Of a stretch of 64,000 bases of DNA, positions 25,670 to 34,500 are shown piece by piece (within the stretch, counting starts at the first letter, position 1; every line of letters begins with the position of its first letter). The notes under the pieces were generated by a model. It worked only from the letters and a program-made list of their open reading frames with translations, was not told the DNA's origin and did no database searches. This DNA is from Planctomycetota bacterium. Lineage in GTDB: Bacteria > Planctomycetota > UBA8742 > UBA2392. The stretch covers positions 930,001 to 994,000 of the forward strand of contig JADJRK010000001.1 of the NCBI GenBank assembly GCA_016712285.1, read 5' to 3'. The position numbers and the translations under genes were made by a program.

Positions 25670-26656
25670 CTACTCGGCTTTCAGCGTCCGTGTCATCAGG
25701 CGTTTTACCGCTTCCTTGGGGGATGCGCCTTCGTACAGCACGTTGCAGACCTCGTCGCAGATTGGCATCTCGACACCCTGGCGCCGGGCAAGCGCTTGCA
25801 GTGCAGCCGCCGTGTTAAAGCCTTCGATTACCATTTCCATGCCATCGACAATCGCTTGCGGCTGCTCGCCTTTGCCGATGCGTTCGCCGAACGCGCGGTT
25901 GCGACCGTGGCGCGAGGCGCACGTCACGTACAGGTCGCCGATGCCGGATAAACCACTGAACGTCCGTTCTTCGGCGCCAATGGCCAGCCCCAACCGCGTG
26001 ATCTCAGCCAGGCCGCGGGCCAGAAGCGCGGCTTTGGCGTTGTCGCCGAGCCCCAAGCCGTCAATGATGCCGGCTGCGATGGCAACGACATTCTTTGCAG
26101 CACCCGCCAGCTCAACACCCTTGAGATCCTTTGAGTGATAGACGCGAAAGGCGGGTGTCGACATCAACTCAGCCAGCGCCGCCGCGCGGGTCTCATCGCC
26201 GGCGCTGACGACGACGGTGGGCAAGCCTCGCGCGACTTCTTCGGCGTGGCTGGGCCCAGATAGCGTCAGGCAGTGCGCGGCGCGGGTAAGCTCGCCCAGG
26301 ACTTCCGTCGGAAAGTGCAGACTGCCCTGCTCAATGCCTTTGCTCAGGCTGACGATCGGGAGCTCGATGGGGTATCTGCCGTCGAGCGCGCGAAAGTGCT
26401 CGCGCAGATAACGAGTAGGAACTGCGCAGAAGCACCAGTCAAAGTCGGCAAATGCCGGCAGGTCAGCCGTCGGCGTAATGCCGGGGGGAAGCGTTACGCC
26501 GGGCAGAAACGACTTGTTCTCGCGGGTGCTGACAAGCTCGGCTGCCAGCTCGGCCCGGCGCGCGAACAGCGACACGCGTTTGCCGGCACCGGCCAGCAGC
26601 ACGGCGACCGCGGTGCCCCAGCTGCCGGCCCCAATGATGGCGACGTTTGCGGTCAA
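25670..26656 (-). CDS. gpsA: NAD(P)-dependent glycerol-3-phosphate dehydrogenase GpsA
   Basis: 328 aa. It reduces dihydroxyacetone phosphate to sn-glycerol-3-phosphate for phospholipid synthesis. The Rossmann motif VAIIGAGSWGTA is at the N-terminus, followed by SKGIE, LSGPSHAEEVARGLPT, the catalytic Lys segment ELAGAAKNVVAIAAGI and GLSGIGDLYVTC. The start is probably a TTG at 26656, inside the plsY stop (TTGA), with AGGAGG 4 nt upstream. The open frame extends to 27010, but that extension is antisense-like sequence within plsY. Coupling to plsY is logical, as GpsA makes the PlsY substrate. Confidence 0.92.
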   Translation of the reverse strand: MTANVAIIGAGSWGTAVAVLLAGAGKRVSLFARRAELAAELVSTRENKSFLPGVTLPPGITPTADLPAFADFDWCFCAVPTRYLREHFRALDGRYPIELPIVSLSKGIEQGSLHFPTEVLGELTRAAHCLTLSGPSHAEEVARGLPTVVVSAGDETRAAALAELMSTPAFRVYHSKDLKGVELAGAAKNVVAIAAGIIDGLGLGDNAKAALLARGLAEITRLGLAIGAEERTFSGLSGIGDLYVTCASRHGRNRAFGERIGKGEQPQAIVDGMEMVIEGFNTAAALQALARRQGVEMPICDEVCNVLYEGASPKEAVKRLMTRTLKAE

Positions 26657-27309
26657 GCTGCCTCCTGCTTGCGGCCGATGCGGGGTTCTTCGCCCTTCAT
26701 CATGCGCCGCATGTTTGCCCGATGTTTTACCACGACAAACAGGCAGACGAAAATCAGGAACAGAAAACGCCACATCAAAGGCTCCGACAGCACCACCGGC
26801 CCCATCCAGATGAAATAGAACGCCGGGATACTGACCGCCGCGACGATGCTGGCTGCACTCACGATACGCGTGACGGCCAGAACCAGCGCAAACACACCCA
26901 GCGCACACAGGGCTGCCAGCGGAATGTACGTGTCCGGCATCATCGTCAGCACCATCACCACGCCCAGGCCGGTCGCCACGCCCTTGCCGCCCTTGAACCC
27001 GATGTAGCACGAATAGAAGTGCCCCAGCAGCGCCCCAATGCCCGCGAACAGCACAAGGTCAGCTCCGGCATGCGCGGCCAGGAAGTGGCCCGCAAGGCAC
27101 GGTCCCGCGCCTTTGAGTGCATCCAGCAGCAGCACCAGCGGAAACCACTTGAACCCGATAACCCGCGCGGCATTGGTGGCGCCAATGTTGCGACTGCCGT
27201 GCTGGCGGATATCGACGCCCTTGACCAGGTATCCGAAGATCAACCCGAAGGGAATGCTGCCCACGAGGTAGGCTGCGATGAGCGTCCCGATGATCCAGGT
27301 CCAGGTCAT
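26653..27309 (-). CDS. plsY: Acyl-phosphate:glycerol-3-phosphate acyltransferase PlsY
   Basis: 218 aa integral membrane enzyme that acylates glycerol-3-phosphate from acyl-phosphate, the first step of phospholipid synthesis. The three PlsY motifs are present: YLVGSIPFGLIFGYL, HGSRNIGATNAAR, and GFKGGKGVATGLG. About five to six membrane spans are seen. The ATG overlaps the upstream stop by 4 bp, and the gene is coupled downstream to gpsA, giving a methylation-phospholipid gene run. Confidence 0.95.
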   Translation of the reverse strand: MTWTWIIGTLIAAYLVGSIPFGLIFGYLVKGVDIRQHGSRNIGATNAARVIGFKWFPLVLLLDALKGAGPCLAGHFLAAHAGADLVLFAGIGALLGHFYSCYIGFKGGKGVATGLGVVMVLTMMPDTYIPLAALCALGVFALVLAVTRIVSAASIVAAVSIPAFYFIWMGPVVLSEPLMWRFLFLIFVCLFVVVKHRANMRRMMKGEEPRIGRKQEAA

Positions 27310-29147
27310 GCGTTCGCCGGGGACAACGAGTGCGCGTACTTCGTCAGTTCAGCGATCATGTCAAACCGGTTCATCGGCGTGATCATGTAGAAGCCTTGCA
27401 CCTCGGGCGCGATTCCCTGCATCATTTCTTTGGCGATGGCAATGCCTTCGGCGCGGCCCTTGTCGCCCTTCAAGCCGGCCATGCGCTTGCGGATAGCCTC
27501 GGGCACATCGATGCCGGGAACTTCGTGATGCAAAAACTCGGCGTTGCGTTCACTGACCAGGGGCATCACGCCCAGGACCAGCGGCACGTTCAGCTCGCGA
27601 CAGGCTGACGTGATCTCGCACGCGCGACCCAGGTCAAAGACCGGCTGCGTCATGATAAAGCGCGCGCCCGCCTGCACCTTGCGCTGGAAGCGCTTGACTT
27701 CGTTTTCGAGTTTGCGGCTGGCGCAATTGAACGCGCCGCCCACAAAGAAGCCCGTGCGCGCGCCCTCCTGGCCGCCGGTCGCAAACTCACCCTGATTGAA
27801 GCGGCTGATCAGCTCTATCAGTTTGTGGCTGGCCATGTCAAACACGCCGCTTGAGCCTTGATATGCCTGCGTCGCGACGGGGTCGCCGGTGACGGCAAGA
27901 ATGTTCGACACGCCAAGCGCGTGTGCACCAAGAATGTGGCTCTGCGTGCCGATCAGGCTGCGGTCGCGACATGCAATGTGCAGCACGATCCGGGCTGTCA
28001 TCTCGCGCATGAGCAGTGTCGCAAACGCCAGGTTGCTCATGCGCATGATCGACAGCGGGTTGTCGGCGATGGTGATGCCGTCGGCGCCCGCCTGCACAAT
28101 CTGCCGGGCACCCTCGATCTCTCGCGACGCGTCAATGCCGCGCGGCGGGTCAACCTCGGCAATGACGATGCGGCGGGTCTTGAGGTCCTGCTCAAGCGTC
28201 GGCTGCATCGCCACGGGTGCAGCCGTGGCCGCGCGCTTCACCGGCTCAGCGGGCACGCGCACGTGCCGGATGCTTGGCTTGCGCGCCTGCAACAGCGCCT
28301 TGAGTTTGCGAATGTCGTCGGGCGTTGTGCCGCAGCAACCGCCGATCAGGTTCACACCCAGGTCGGCCAGGCGGCGCGCGCTGCGGGCAAAGTAGTCGTG
28401 GCTTTCGATGTAGACGGGGCGGCCCAGTTCATCGAAGTCGGCGAGCCCGCGGTTGGGATAGATGCTCACGGGCCGGTCGGTGTTTTCGGTGATGCGTTTG
28501 GCAACCTCAAGCGCAGCGGATTCGCCGCCGCCGCAGTTGGCCCCGATCACGTCTGCGCCGTTTGCCGTAAGGTCCTTCACCATGCGTTCGGGCGAAATGC
28601 CGCTGGTGGTTGTGCCAGCCAGCGAAAAGGCCATCTGCGCGATCACCGGTGTGCCGGGCGCGGCTTGTTTGGCGGCGCGCAACGCGAACACCAGTTCGTC
28701 GAGGTCGCTGAAGGTCTCCAGCAGGATCGCATCAACGCCGCCTTCGACCAGCCCCGTGACCTGCTCGGTGAACAGCCGCGTGCGGTCTGCTTCACTCAGC
28801 TTGACGCTGCTGCGGAACAGTGGCGCGACCGAACCGAGCACCCAGGCCTTGCTGCCAGCGGCGGCGCGTGCGAGCTTTGCGCCGGCGCGACAGACGTCAA
28901 TGCTGCCGGCTGTGACCTCGGCGGCGGCCAGTGCCAGCGCATCGGCGGCAAAGGTGTTGGTTTCGATCACGTCGGCGCCGGCATCCAGGTACTCCTGGTG
29001 CGCGGCTTGCACAAAGGCGGGCTTGGTAAGGTTCAGCACCGGCCCGACGCCGCCGCTGGCCAGCAAGCCGCGGGCAGAAAGCAACGTGCCGTACGCGCCG
29101 TCACCGACGAGTACGCGCTGCTTCAGGGCATCGAGCAAGGGTTGCAT
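27306..29147 (-). CDS. Homocysteine S-methyltransferase / methylenetetrahydrofolate reductase fusion
   Basis: 613 aa, two domains. Residues 1-290 form a homocysteine S-methyltransferase (GDGAYGTLL, VIETNTF, GANCGGG and the zinc-binding IGGCCGTTPDDI). Residues about 320-605 form MTHFR (VIAEVDPPRG, NILAVTGDP, FIMTQPVFD). Such fusions (YitJ type) are known in Firmicutes and other phyla. The MTHFR half supplies 5-methyl-THF and the other half methylates homocysteine, although the methyl donor of these short enzymes is not always folate. It is followed directly by plsY. Confidence 0.9.
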   Translation of the reverse strand: MQPLLDALKQRVLVGDGAYGTLLSARGLLASGGVGPVLNLTKPAFVQAAHQEYLDAGADVIETNTFAADALALAAAEVTAGSIDVCRAGAKLARAAAGSKAWVLGSVAPLFRSSVKLSEADRTRLFTEQVTGLVEGGVDAILLETFSDLDELVFALRAAKQAAPGTPVIAQMAFSLAGTTTSGISPERMVKDLTANGADVIGANCGGGESAALEVAKRITENTDRPVSIYPNRGLADFDELGRPVYIESHDYFARSARRLADLGVNLIGGCCGTTPDDIRKLKALLQARKPSIRHVRVPAEPVKRAATAAPVAMQPTLEQDLKTRRIVIAEVDPPRGIDASREIEGARQIVQAGADGITIADNPLSIMRMSNLAFATLLMREMTARIVLHIACRDRSLIGTQSHILGAHALGVSNILAVTGDPVATQAYQGSSGVFDMASHKLIELISRFNQGEFATGGQEGARTGFFVGGAFNCASRKLENEVKRFQRKVQAGARFIMTQPVFDLGRACEITSACRELNVPLVLGVMPLVSERNAEFLHHEVPGIDVPEAIRKRMAGLKGDKGRAEGIAIAKEMMQGIAPEVQGFYMITPMNRFDMIAELTKYAHSLSPANA

Positions 29148-29192
29148 GGGCGGGAGTATATGAGGTCAAATCAATCGTGGTAGCCCGGCAAC

Positions 29193-30302
29193 TCAGAGTT
29201 CCAGTCGCACAAAGCGCTTGCCGGGCAGCTGCTTTGCCAGGCGCTTCATTTCAAGCGTCAGCAGCCCTGCGGCGACCTGTGCCACGGGCAGACTTGTCTT
29301 GCCCGCCAGCTCGTCGGGTGTAAGTCCGTCGCTTGGCAGCAGAACGTTCCAGAGCGCGCCTTCCGTGCTCGTGAGGCCTTGCGGCCCATTCCTTGAGGCA
29401 CTGTTCGGGGCGGCTTCCTGCGGCAGTGTCTTGAGCATTTCAAGCTCGTCGTACACGTGTGCGGGCTCCGTTACCAGATGCGCGCCCTCGCGAATCAGGG
29501 CGTGCGGACCTTCACTGAGATCGCTGTCTACCTTGCCAGGCAGCGCGAACACTTCCCGCCCCTGCTCGCCGGCAAGCCGCGCCGTGATCAGGCTTCCCGA
29601 CTTCAGCGTCGCCTCGACTACCAGCACGCCCAGGCTCATGCCGCTGATCAGCCGGTTGCGCTGCGGAAAGTTGCGGGCGACACCCGGCGTATTGAGCGGA
29701 AACTCGCTGACCACCGCCCCGCTTTCGGCAATCTGCAGCGCGAACTTGTCGTTTTCCGGCGGATAGATGTCGAGCAGGCCGCTGCCAACGACGGCGATGG
29801 TGCGGCCGCCGGCTTCAAGGGCGGCGCGGTGTGCGGCAGTATCAATGCCGCGCGCAAGGCCGCTGACCACGGTGACACGCCGCGTAGCAAAGTCGCGCGC
29901 GAAGCGCGACGCCTGCGCGGTGCCGTAGTAACTGGCGCTGCGTCCACCGACCACCGCAAGTGCCAGCGTGTCATCTGCGTGTAGAGTGCCGCGGACATAC
30001 AGCAATGGCGGCGGGTCTTCGATGCGTGTCAGCAGTTGTGGGTACTCGGGTTCGCCGAGCATGACCAGCCGCACACCCGCCTTGTCGGCTGATTCCATCT
30101 CGCGCAGGTGCTCGCCTTTCCGGATGACTTCGGCCAGCGCGCCCGACGCCTCGCGGTTGACTTTGGGAACTTTTGAGAGTTCGGCCTTGGGCGCGCCCAC
30201 GATTCCGGCGGCACTGCCGAAGCGCTGGAACAGGTTGCGAAGCGCCAGCGGCGTGAACTTGCGCGCGACCGTCAGCGCAACGCGGGCATCAAGTTCGTTC
30301 AT
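29193..30302 (-). CDS. dprA: DNA-processing protein DprA
   Basis: 369 aa. An N-terminal helical domain (about 1-75) precedes the Rossmann-like DprA/Smf core: YPQLLTRIEDPPPLLYVRG, SASYYG, VVSGLARGIDTAAH, AVVGSGLLDIYPPEN, FPQRNRLISGMS. The C-terminal DML1-type winged helix (about 310-369) is present. DprA loads RecA on incoming single-stranded DNA in natural transformation. It overlaps the aroB gene by 14 bp at its start. No com genes are in the window. Confidence 0.93.
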   Translation of the reverse strand: MNELDARVALTVARKFTPLALRNLFQRFGSAAGIVGAPKAELSKVPKVNREASGALAEVIRKGEHLREMESADKAGVRLVMLGEPEYPQLLTRIEDPPPLLYVRGTLHADDTLALAVVGGRSASYYGTAQASRFARDFATRRVTVVSGLARGIDTAAHRAALEAGGRTIAVVGSGLLDIYPPENDKFALQIAESGAVVSEFPLNTPGVARNFPQRNRLISGMSLGVLVVEATLKSGSLITARLAGEQGREVFALPGKVDSDLSEGPHALIREGAHLVTEPAHVYDELEMLKTLPQEAAPNSASRNGPQGLTSTEGALWNVLLPSDGLTPDELAGKTSLPVAQVAAGLLTLEMKRLAKQLPGKRFVRLEL

Positions 30303-31365
30303 CGCGCGGCCCCATCAATGTGCGCAGCAGCGACGAGTCTACCGTGCACGGTTGGACGACAGGCTCGCCCAGCGCCTTGAGCAGCACGAAACCAACGGCT
30401 GCGCCACCGCGCTTCTTGTCGCCCAGCATGACCGCCGCTGCAGCCTCCGCGTCAAGTTCCGCTGGCACGTTCGTCGGCAAGCCGAGCGCTTGCAGCAGCC
30501 GCACCACGCGCTCTGCGACTCCGGGGTCCAGCGCGGCACGCTCGACCGAAAGGCGAAGCGCCGCGACCATGCCAATCGCCACGGCCTCGCCATGAAGCCA
30601 CCGGCCCGGGTACAGGTTTTCAAGCGCGTGACCCAGCGTGTGGCCAAAGTTGAGCATCGCGCGGCGCCCCGTGGTCTCCAACTCGTCCTGCTCGACCACG
30701 GCGGCCTTGAACCGAACGCAGTCAGCAATGATGCGCGTGACCACTGCGTCATTGCGGGCAAGGATTGCGGACACCTCCTGCTCGAGTGTCGCAAACAAGG
30801 CCGCGCTGCCAATCGCCGCTGTCTTGACGACCTCGGCCAACCCGCTGACGTACTCGCGGACCGGCAGCGTCTCGAGAAAGGCGATGTCACACCAAACGGC
30901 ATGGGGCTGATGAAACGCGCCAATCAGGTTCTTGCCGGCAATATGGTTGATGGCCGTCTTGCCGCCAACGCTGGAATCCACCATCGCCAGCAGCGTCGTC
31001 GGCACCTGGATGTATCGCACGCCCCGGTACAGCGTGGCGGCTGCAAAGCCGGCGAGGTCGCCGATCACGCCGCCTCCCAGCGCAATGATCACGGACTGCC
31101 GAACAAGGTCGCGCGGCGCCAGCAACTGCGCAAAGACAGACTCGAGTTGCCTCAGCGACTTGCTGTCTTCACCGGCGGGCACGGTAATGACGCGCGCGTT
31201 CAACAGCTGGCTGAACTGCTGCCCATACAGCCGGCCAACGGTTTGGTCGGTGACGATCACTCTTGCGGTGCAGTCGGGGACAACGGCTGAAAATCCATCA
31301 AGACCGCGCCCGACATGCACGGCATAGGCACGCTCGCCCAGCTTCACCTGGATGTTCTCAGCCAT
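30289..31365 (-). CDS. aroB: 3-dehydroquinate synthase AroB
   Basis: 358 aa from the ATG at 31365. It is the second enzyme of the shikimate pathway, NAD- and metal-dependent. It shows ALGGGVIGDLAGFAAAT, VPTTLLAMVDSSVGGKTA, the metal ligands in RRAMLNFGHTLGHALE and LHGEAVAIGM. In-frame starts at 31407 (ATG) and 31419 (GTG, overlapping the previous stop as GTGA) are possible; the family N-terminus (VKLGERAYAVHVGRG) fits the shorter form. It belongs with pheA and the aminotransferase in aromatic synthesis, although the genes are not adjacent. Confidence 0.93.
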   Translation of the reverse strand: MAENIQVKLGERAYAVHVGRGLDGFSAVVPDCTARVIVTDQTVGRLYGQQFSQLLNARVITVPAGEDSKSLRQLESVFAQLLAPRDLVRQSVIIALGGGVIGDLAGFAAATLYRGVRYIQVPTTLLAMVDSSVGGKTAINHIAGKNLIGAFHQPHAVWCDIAFLETLPVREYVSGLAEVVKTAAIGSAALFATLEQEVSAILARNDAVVTRIIADCVRFKAAVVEQDELETTGRRAMLNFGHTLGHALENLYPGRWLHGEAVAIGMVAALRLSVERAALDPGVAERVVRLLQALGLPTNVPAELDAEAAAAVMLGDKKRGGAAVGFVLLKALGEPVVQPCTVDSSLLRTLMGPRDERT

Positions 31366-31415
31366 GGCGGGGTTATACGTGGCCGTCGCTGAATTGTCGC
31401 GACGCATGTCCGCGA

Positions 31416-33272
31416 TCACGCTGGCGGCGGGTTACTCGGGGCGGGCGGGTCAGCTTTTTCGTCGGGAGGCACAGGCTTGGATGCTGGCAGCGGCTTCAGC
31501 TTCAAGCCGCCTCTTTTTTCCATGCGCTTACGGCTGAGGTCAAGCTGACTTTGTTCAAAGGTCTTGCGTTCGCGACGATCCGCGAGCACGAACCACAGCA
31601 GCACACTGCTGACAAGCAGAACCGCACCAATGCCGACGCCGACAAATACCCAGTCGCTGCCTGTGTCCTTGCGCGTGAACGGCAGTACGCGTTTCACAAT
31701 CAGCAGCGGGCGCACGCGGGACGATGTGCTGTCGGTCTCGAATACATTTCGGTAATAGCGCGCCTCAAATCGCACAGCCGCACGCGGCTCAAGGCCGGTG
31801 GGGGGCTCAATCATGTCCACGAGCAGCAGCTTCTCGCTCTCGAGGTTGACCATGTCGTTTACGACGTACGCGCGAAACACACGGCGCAGGCCGCTGATGT
31901 TCGGCGGCAGGATCACGGGCAGGTACTCATCCCCGATCATGCCTTCAACGTGCACGCCCTGGCCGCGATAGCGCGGGCCGGTCTCGGCGCCCGCAAGGTC
32001 AAAGTAGCCGATCTCGTTGATGGTGGTCAGTTCATCGCCGCGGTTCGCCGCCGCCAGAATTGCGTAGTAGGCGCCCTCGGTCTCAAGGAACATCGGGTCT
32101 TCGCGCATCGAGTCGCGCACCTGCTGCAACAACGGGTCCGAGACCTCGTAGGGCTTGCTCTCGACCACAGTCACGTCCGGCGTCAACAACAGCGGCGCGT
32201 GCGCCTGCGTGAGTACACGCTTGGCCTTGGTGCTGTACGGCTTGACTTCGCGGCTGTACGCCCAGCGCCGCGCGTACGCACCGGTCAGCTTGACGGTGAC
32301 AACCTCGCTGACCAATTTGTCTTCGTGGCTGACACCGTCGGCTGCGCCGACGTAGGCTGCCAGCGAATCCGGCAGCGTGAGCGCCATGAAGATCACAACC
32401 CGGTGCTCGACCGGGTGCTCGTTGCGGCCCAGACCTTTGTCGAGCAGCGCCACCGCGCCCTCGAACCAGCCCTCAACCTTGGTGCCATCCTGCAGCACAA
32501 TCGCCTCTTCGGGCCGGACTTCGTACAGGTCGAACAGCCGCCCCTCCAGCCCGAACCCCAGGCCGCGGTAAGCGTCGGCGGCCGCCTGGCTCTCGCCCCA
32601 GAGGTACACGCCCGTATGAATGCGCGCGGCGTAATCAGCGCCCGGAAGTTTCTTCAAGACCTGCAGCGACAGCCGCTCATAGACCGGGGCCTGCCGCCCC
32701 CGCCGCGCGGCGAACTCGTTGGCCGTCTTCTCGCGCGAGGCGTCTTCAAAGGGCACCCAGTCGAGAAAATTCTGCGACTCGTCTTCCAGCTTGAAGACGT
32801 GTTCCTTCTTCAATTGCTCGCGGGCAAGTTGCAGGTCGCGTTCGGCATCGCGCTCTTGCTCGATGCTCTGGCGGGTGCCGCTTACTGGTTCACTGGGTGC
32901 GTCTGGTTCAGACTTCTCCCGGTTGCCGAACGGAAGCGAGGGCTCATTTGACTTGTTGGACTTCGGCAGGTCGATGGGTGTGCCAGCCGGCACGTTGGTG
33001 ATGCCCTGTGAGCGTTCCCACTCGCGACGCTTCTGTTCAAAGCGCTCTTTGATTTCTTCGGTTGTGAGCAGCGGATCGAAGTTGGTCTTGATGCGGTTGG
33101 TGTCAACAGCCCAAGTTTCGTCTCCCTGGCCAGCGTACGAGTACTGCAACAGCACATACATGACGCCGACCATCGAGATCACGAGCATCAACATGCCGCC
33201 CATTTTCACGAACATGGCGGGCCCGCTTGGCGCGGGGCTTCGGTCTACAGGTTTGAAAGAGATCTTCGGCAA
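31416..33272 (-). CDS. Large bitopic membrane protein of unknown function
   Basis: 618 aa. One membrane span is near the N-terminus (about 25-43, GGMLMLVISMVGVMYVLLQ) and one near the C-terminus (about 540-562, WVFVGVGIGAVLLVSSVLLW). Between them is a roughly 490-residue, probably periplasmic region with a charged coiled stretch (130-165). The tail is cytosolic, basic then Pro-rich. The start appears to be TTG at 33272, with AAAGGA 9 nt upstream. No family is recognised. Its stop overlaps a possible aroB start (GTGA), so it probably heads the aroB-dprA transcript. Confidence 0.65.
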   Translation of the reverse strand: MPKISFKPVDRSPAPSGPAMFVKMGGMLMLVISMVGVMYVLLQYSYAGQGDETWAVDTNRIKTNFDPLLTTEEIKERFEQKRREWERSQGITNVPAGTPIDLPKSNKSNEPSLPFGNREKSEPDAPSEPVSGTRQSIEQERDAERDLQLAREQLKKEHVFKLEDESQNFLDWVPFEDASREKTANEFAARRGRQAPVYERLSLQVLKKLPGADYAARIHTGVYLWGESQAAADAYRGLGFGLEGRLFDLYEVRPEEAIVLQDGTKVEGWFEGAVALLDKGLGRNEHPVEHRVVIFMALTLPDSLAAYVGAADGVSHEDKLVSEVVTVKLTGAYARRWAYSREVKPYSTKAKRVLTQAHAPLLLTPDVTVVESKPYEVSDPLLQQVRDSMREDPMFLETEGAYYAILAAANRGDELTTINEIGYFDLAGAETGPRYRGQGVHVEGMIGDEYLPVILPPNISGLRRVFRAYVVNDMVNLESEKLLLVDMIEPPTGLEPRAAVRFEARYYRNVFETDSTSSRVRPLLIVKRVLPFTRKDTGSDWVFVGVGIGAVLLVSSVLLWFVLADRRERKTFEQSQLDLSRKRMEKRGGLKLKPLPASKPVPPDEKADPPAPSNPPPA

Positions 33273-33396
33273 GGGCCCAGTTCCTTTGTCATAGGAACGC
33301 GGTTACGCGCTCTACGGTTCAGTGGTCATTATGGCGCGGGTCGGGAAACACCGATAGACATTGACTGCAGCGCTGACGGCGCGCCGGCAAAGGCAG

Positions 33397-34209
33397 TTAC
33401 TCGCCTTTGGTCGTGAACTGGAAGATGCGGGCACCCTTGGGGTGCTTGAGCGTGATGGCCACTACAATCTCGTCGCCGTCGCGCAGGGGCACCGGCTCAT
33501 GCACTGGCAGGCCGTTCAGGTACGTGCCGTTCGTGCTGCGCAGGTCCTCAATGACAAAGCCGCCGCCCTGGCGCCGGATGTGGAAGTGGCGCTTGCTGAT
33601 GGTCGGAATCTGGTAGACCAGGTCGCTGGGTGCTTCGCGGCCGATGACCATCTTTTCTTTGATTTCGTGCCGCGAACCACTTTCTACGTCGAGCAGGAAT
33701 GCAACCTCGGCCTTGGTGGCTTTGTCGGGCGGGCGCTGCGCCTTCTGCTGGCCTGCTTCCGGTTTCAGCTCAGCGGCCTCAGGTACCAGGTTCGGCGCCT
33801 TCTCGGTCAGGTCGACGCCGGGACGCAGCTTGGTGCCGCCCTTGGTTTCGTAGCGGCCGGCCTTGATGTTTGCCTTGATTGCAGCAGGGTCAGCCTGCCC
33901 GTTCGCGGCCAGCGGCGTGACGACGTCAATGTCGACCATGCGGTAAAGGTTGGCATGGCGGAAGTAACGGTCGACGCTGGGCGGAATCCGGATCAGCATC
34001 TTCTTTTCTGCTGCTTCGCCGCCGATCAGCTTGATGGCGATGCTGCGAAATGCGTCTTCGGAAATCTCGGCTGTGCCGGTGATGTCGACTTCCACGTGCT
34101 CGTACGGAAGCTGCAGCAGCTGCGGAAAATAATCGAACACCGCCTGAAGAAATTCTTCTTCGGTGGCGGCGGCGATCATCAGCCGGTTCCAGCGCAGCTC
34201 TGCAGGCAT
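33397..34209 (-). CDS. FHA-domain protein
   Basis: 270 aa. A C-terminal forkhead-associated domain (about 165-265) shows all phosphothreonine-binding landmarks: GREAPSD, ISKRHFHI, DLRSTNGTYLNG. The N-terminal 110 residues form an alpha/beta domain (EHVEVDITGTAEISEDAF) that loosely resembles STAS domains. A Lys/Glu-rich linker joins them. It probably recognises a phosphothreonine partner made by a Ser/Thr kinase outside the window. It is 1 bp downstream of the small 89-aa gene, so it shares that transcript. Confidence 0.85.
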   Translation of the reverse strand: MPAELRWNRLMIAAATEEEFLQAVFDYFPQLLQLPYEHVEVDITGTAEISEDAFRSIAIKLIGGEAAEKKMLIRIPPSVDRYFRHANLYRMVDIDVVTPLAANGQADPAAIKANIKAGRYETKGGTKLRPGVDLTEKAPNLVPEAAELKPEAGQQKAQRPPDKATKAEVAFLLDVESGSRHEIKEKMVIGREAPSDLVYQIPTISKRHFHIRRQGGGFVIEDLRSTNGTYLNGLPVHEPVPLRDGDEIVVAITLKHPKGARIFQFTTKGE

Positions 34210-34210
34210 G

Positions 34211-34480
34211 TCAGTCGTCTTCCCCCGGCAGGTATTTCAACGCTTCGTTCTGCATCAGCGTGAGTTGTGAATCGGAGTTGCCGGTGGCTTCAATCAGTGC
34301 GCGCATCTGCTGCTTGCGCTGGTCGCCATCGATCAGCGTGTCAATCAGCAGGCGGTACAGGTGCGTGGTGCTGATGGGAATTGCGTGCACAAGGTCGTCA
34401 AACTCCTGCTCAGAGAACAGGAACTGGCCTTGCGGGCAATCCAGAAGGGCTGATCCGTCGGCGTTCTTGGTGATCTTCAT
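34211..34480 (-). CDS. Small conserved-looking protein (89 aa) in the FHA cluster
   Basis: 89 aa from the ATG at 34480, with AAGGAA 5 nt upstream. It is polar and helical with an acidic end (YLPGEDD). The start contains a short strand pattern (ALLDCPQGQFLFSEQEF). No known family is recognised. It is flanked on both sides by genes of the same strand (1 bp to the FHA gene and 20 bp from the acidic protein), which argues for a common operon and function. Confidence 0.6.
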   Translation of the reverse strand: MKITKNADGSALLDCPQGQFLFSEQEFDDLVHAIPISTTHLYRLLIDTLIDGDQRKQQMRALIEATGNSDSQLTLMQNEALKYLPGEDD

Positions 34481-34500
34481 CGTTGTTCCTTGCGGTCGAC

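Noticed and set aside
26657..27010. In-frame N-terminal extension of gpsA
   Set aside because: It lies entirely within plsY in another frame and precedes the Rossmann start; the TTG at 26656 with AGGAGG gives the family-length protein.
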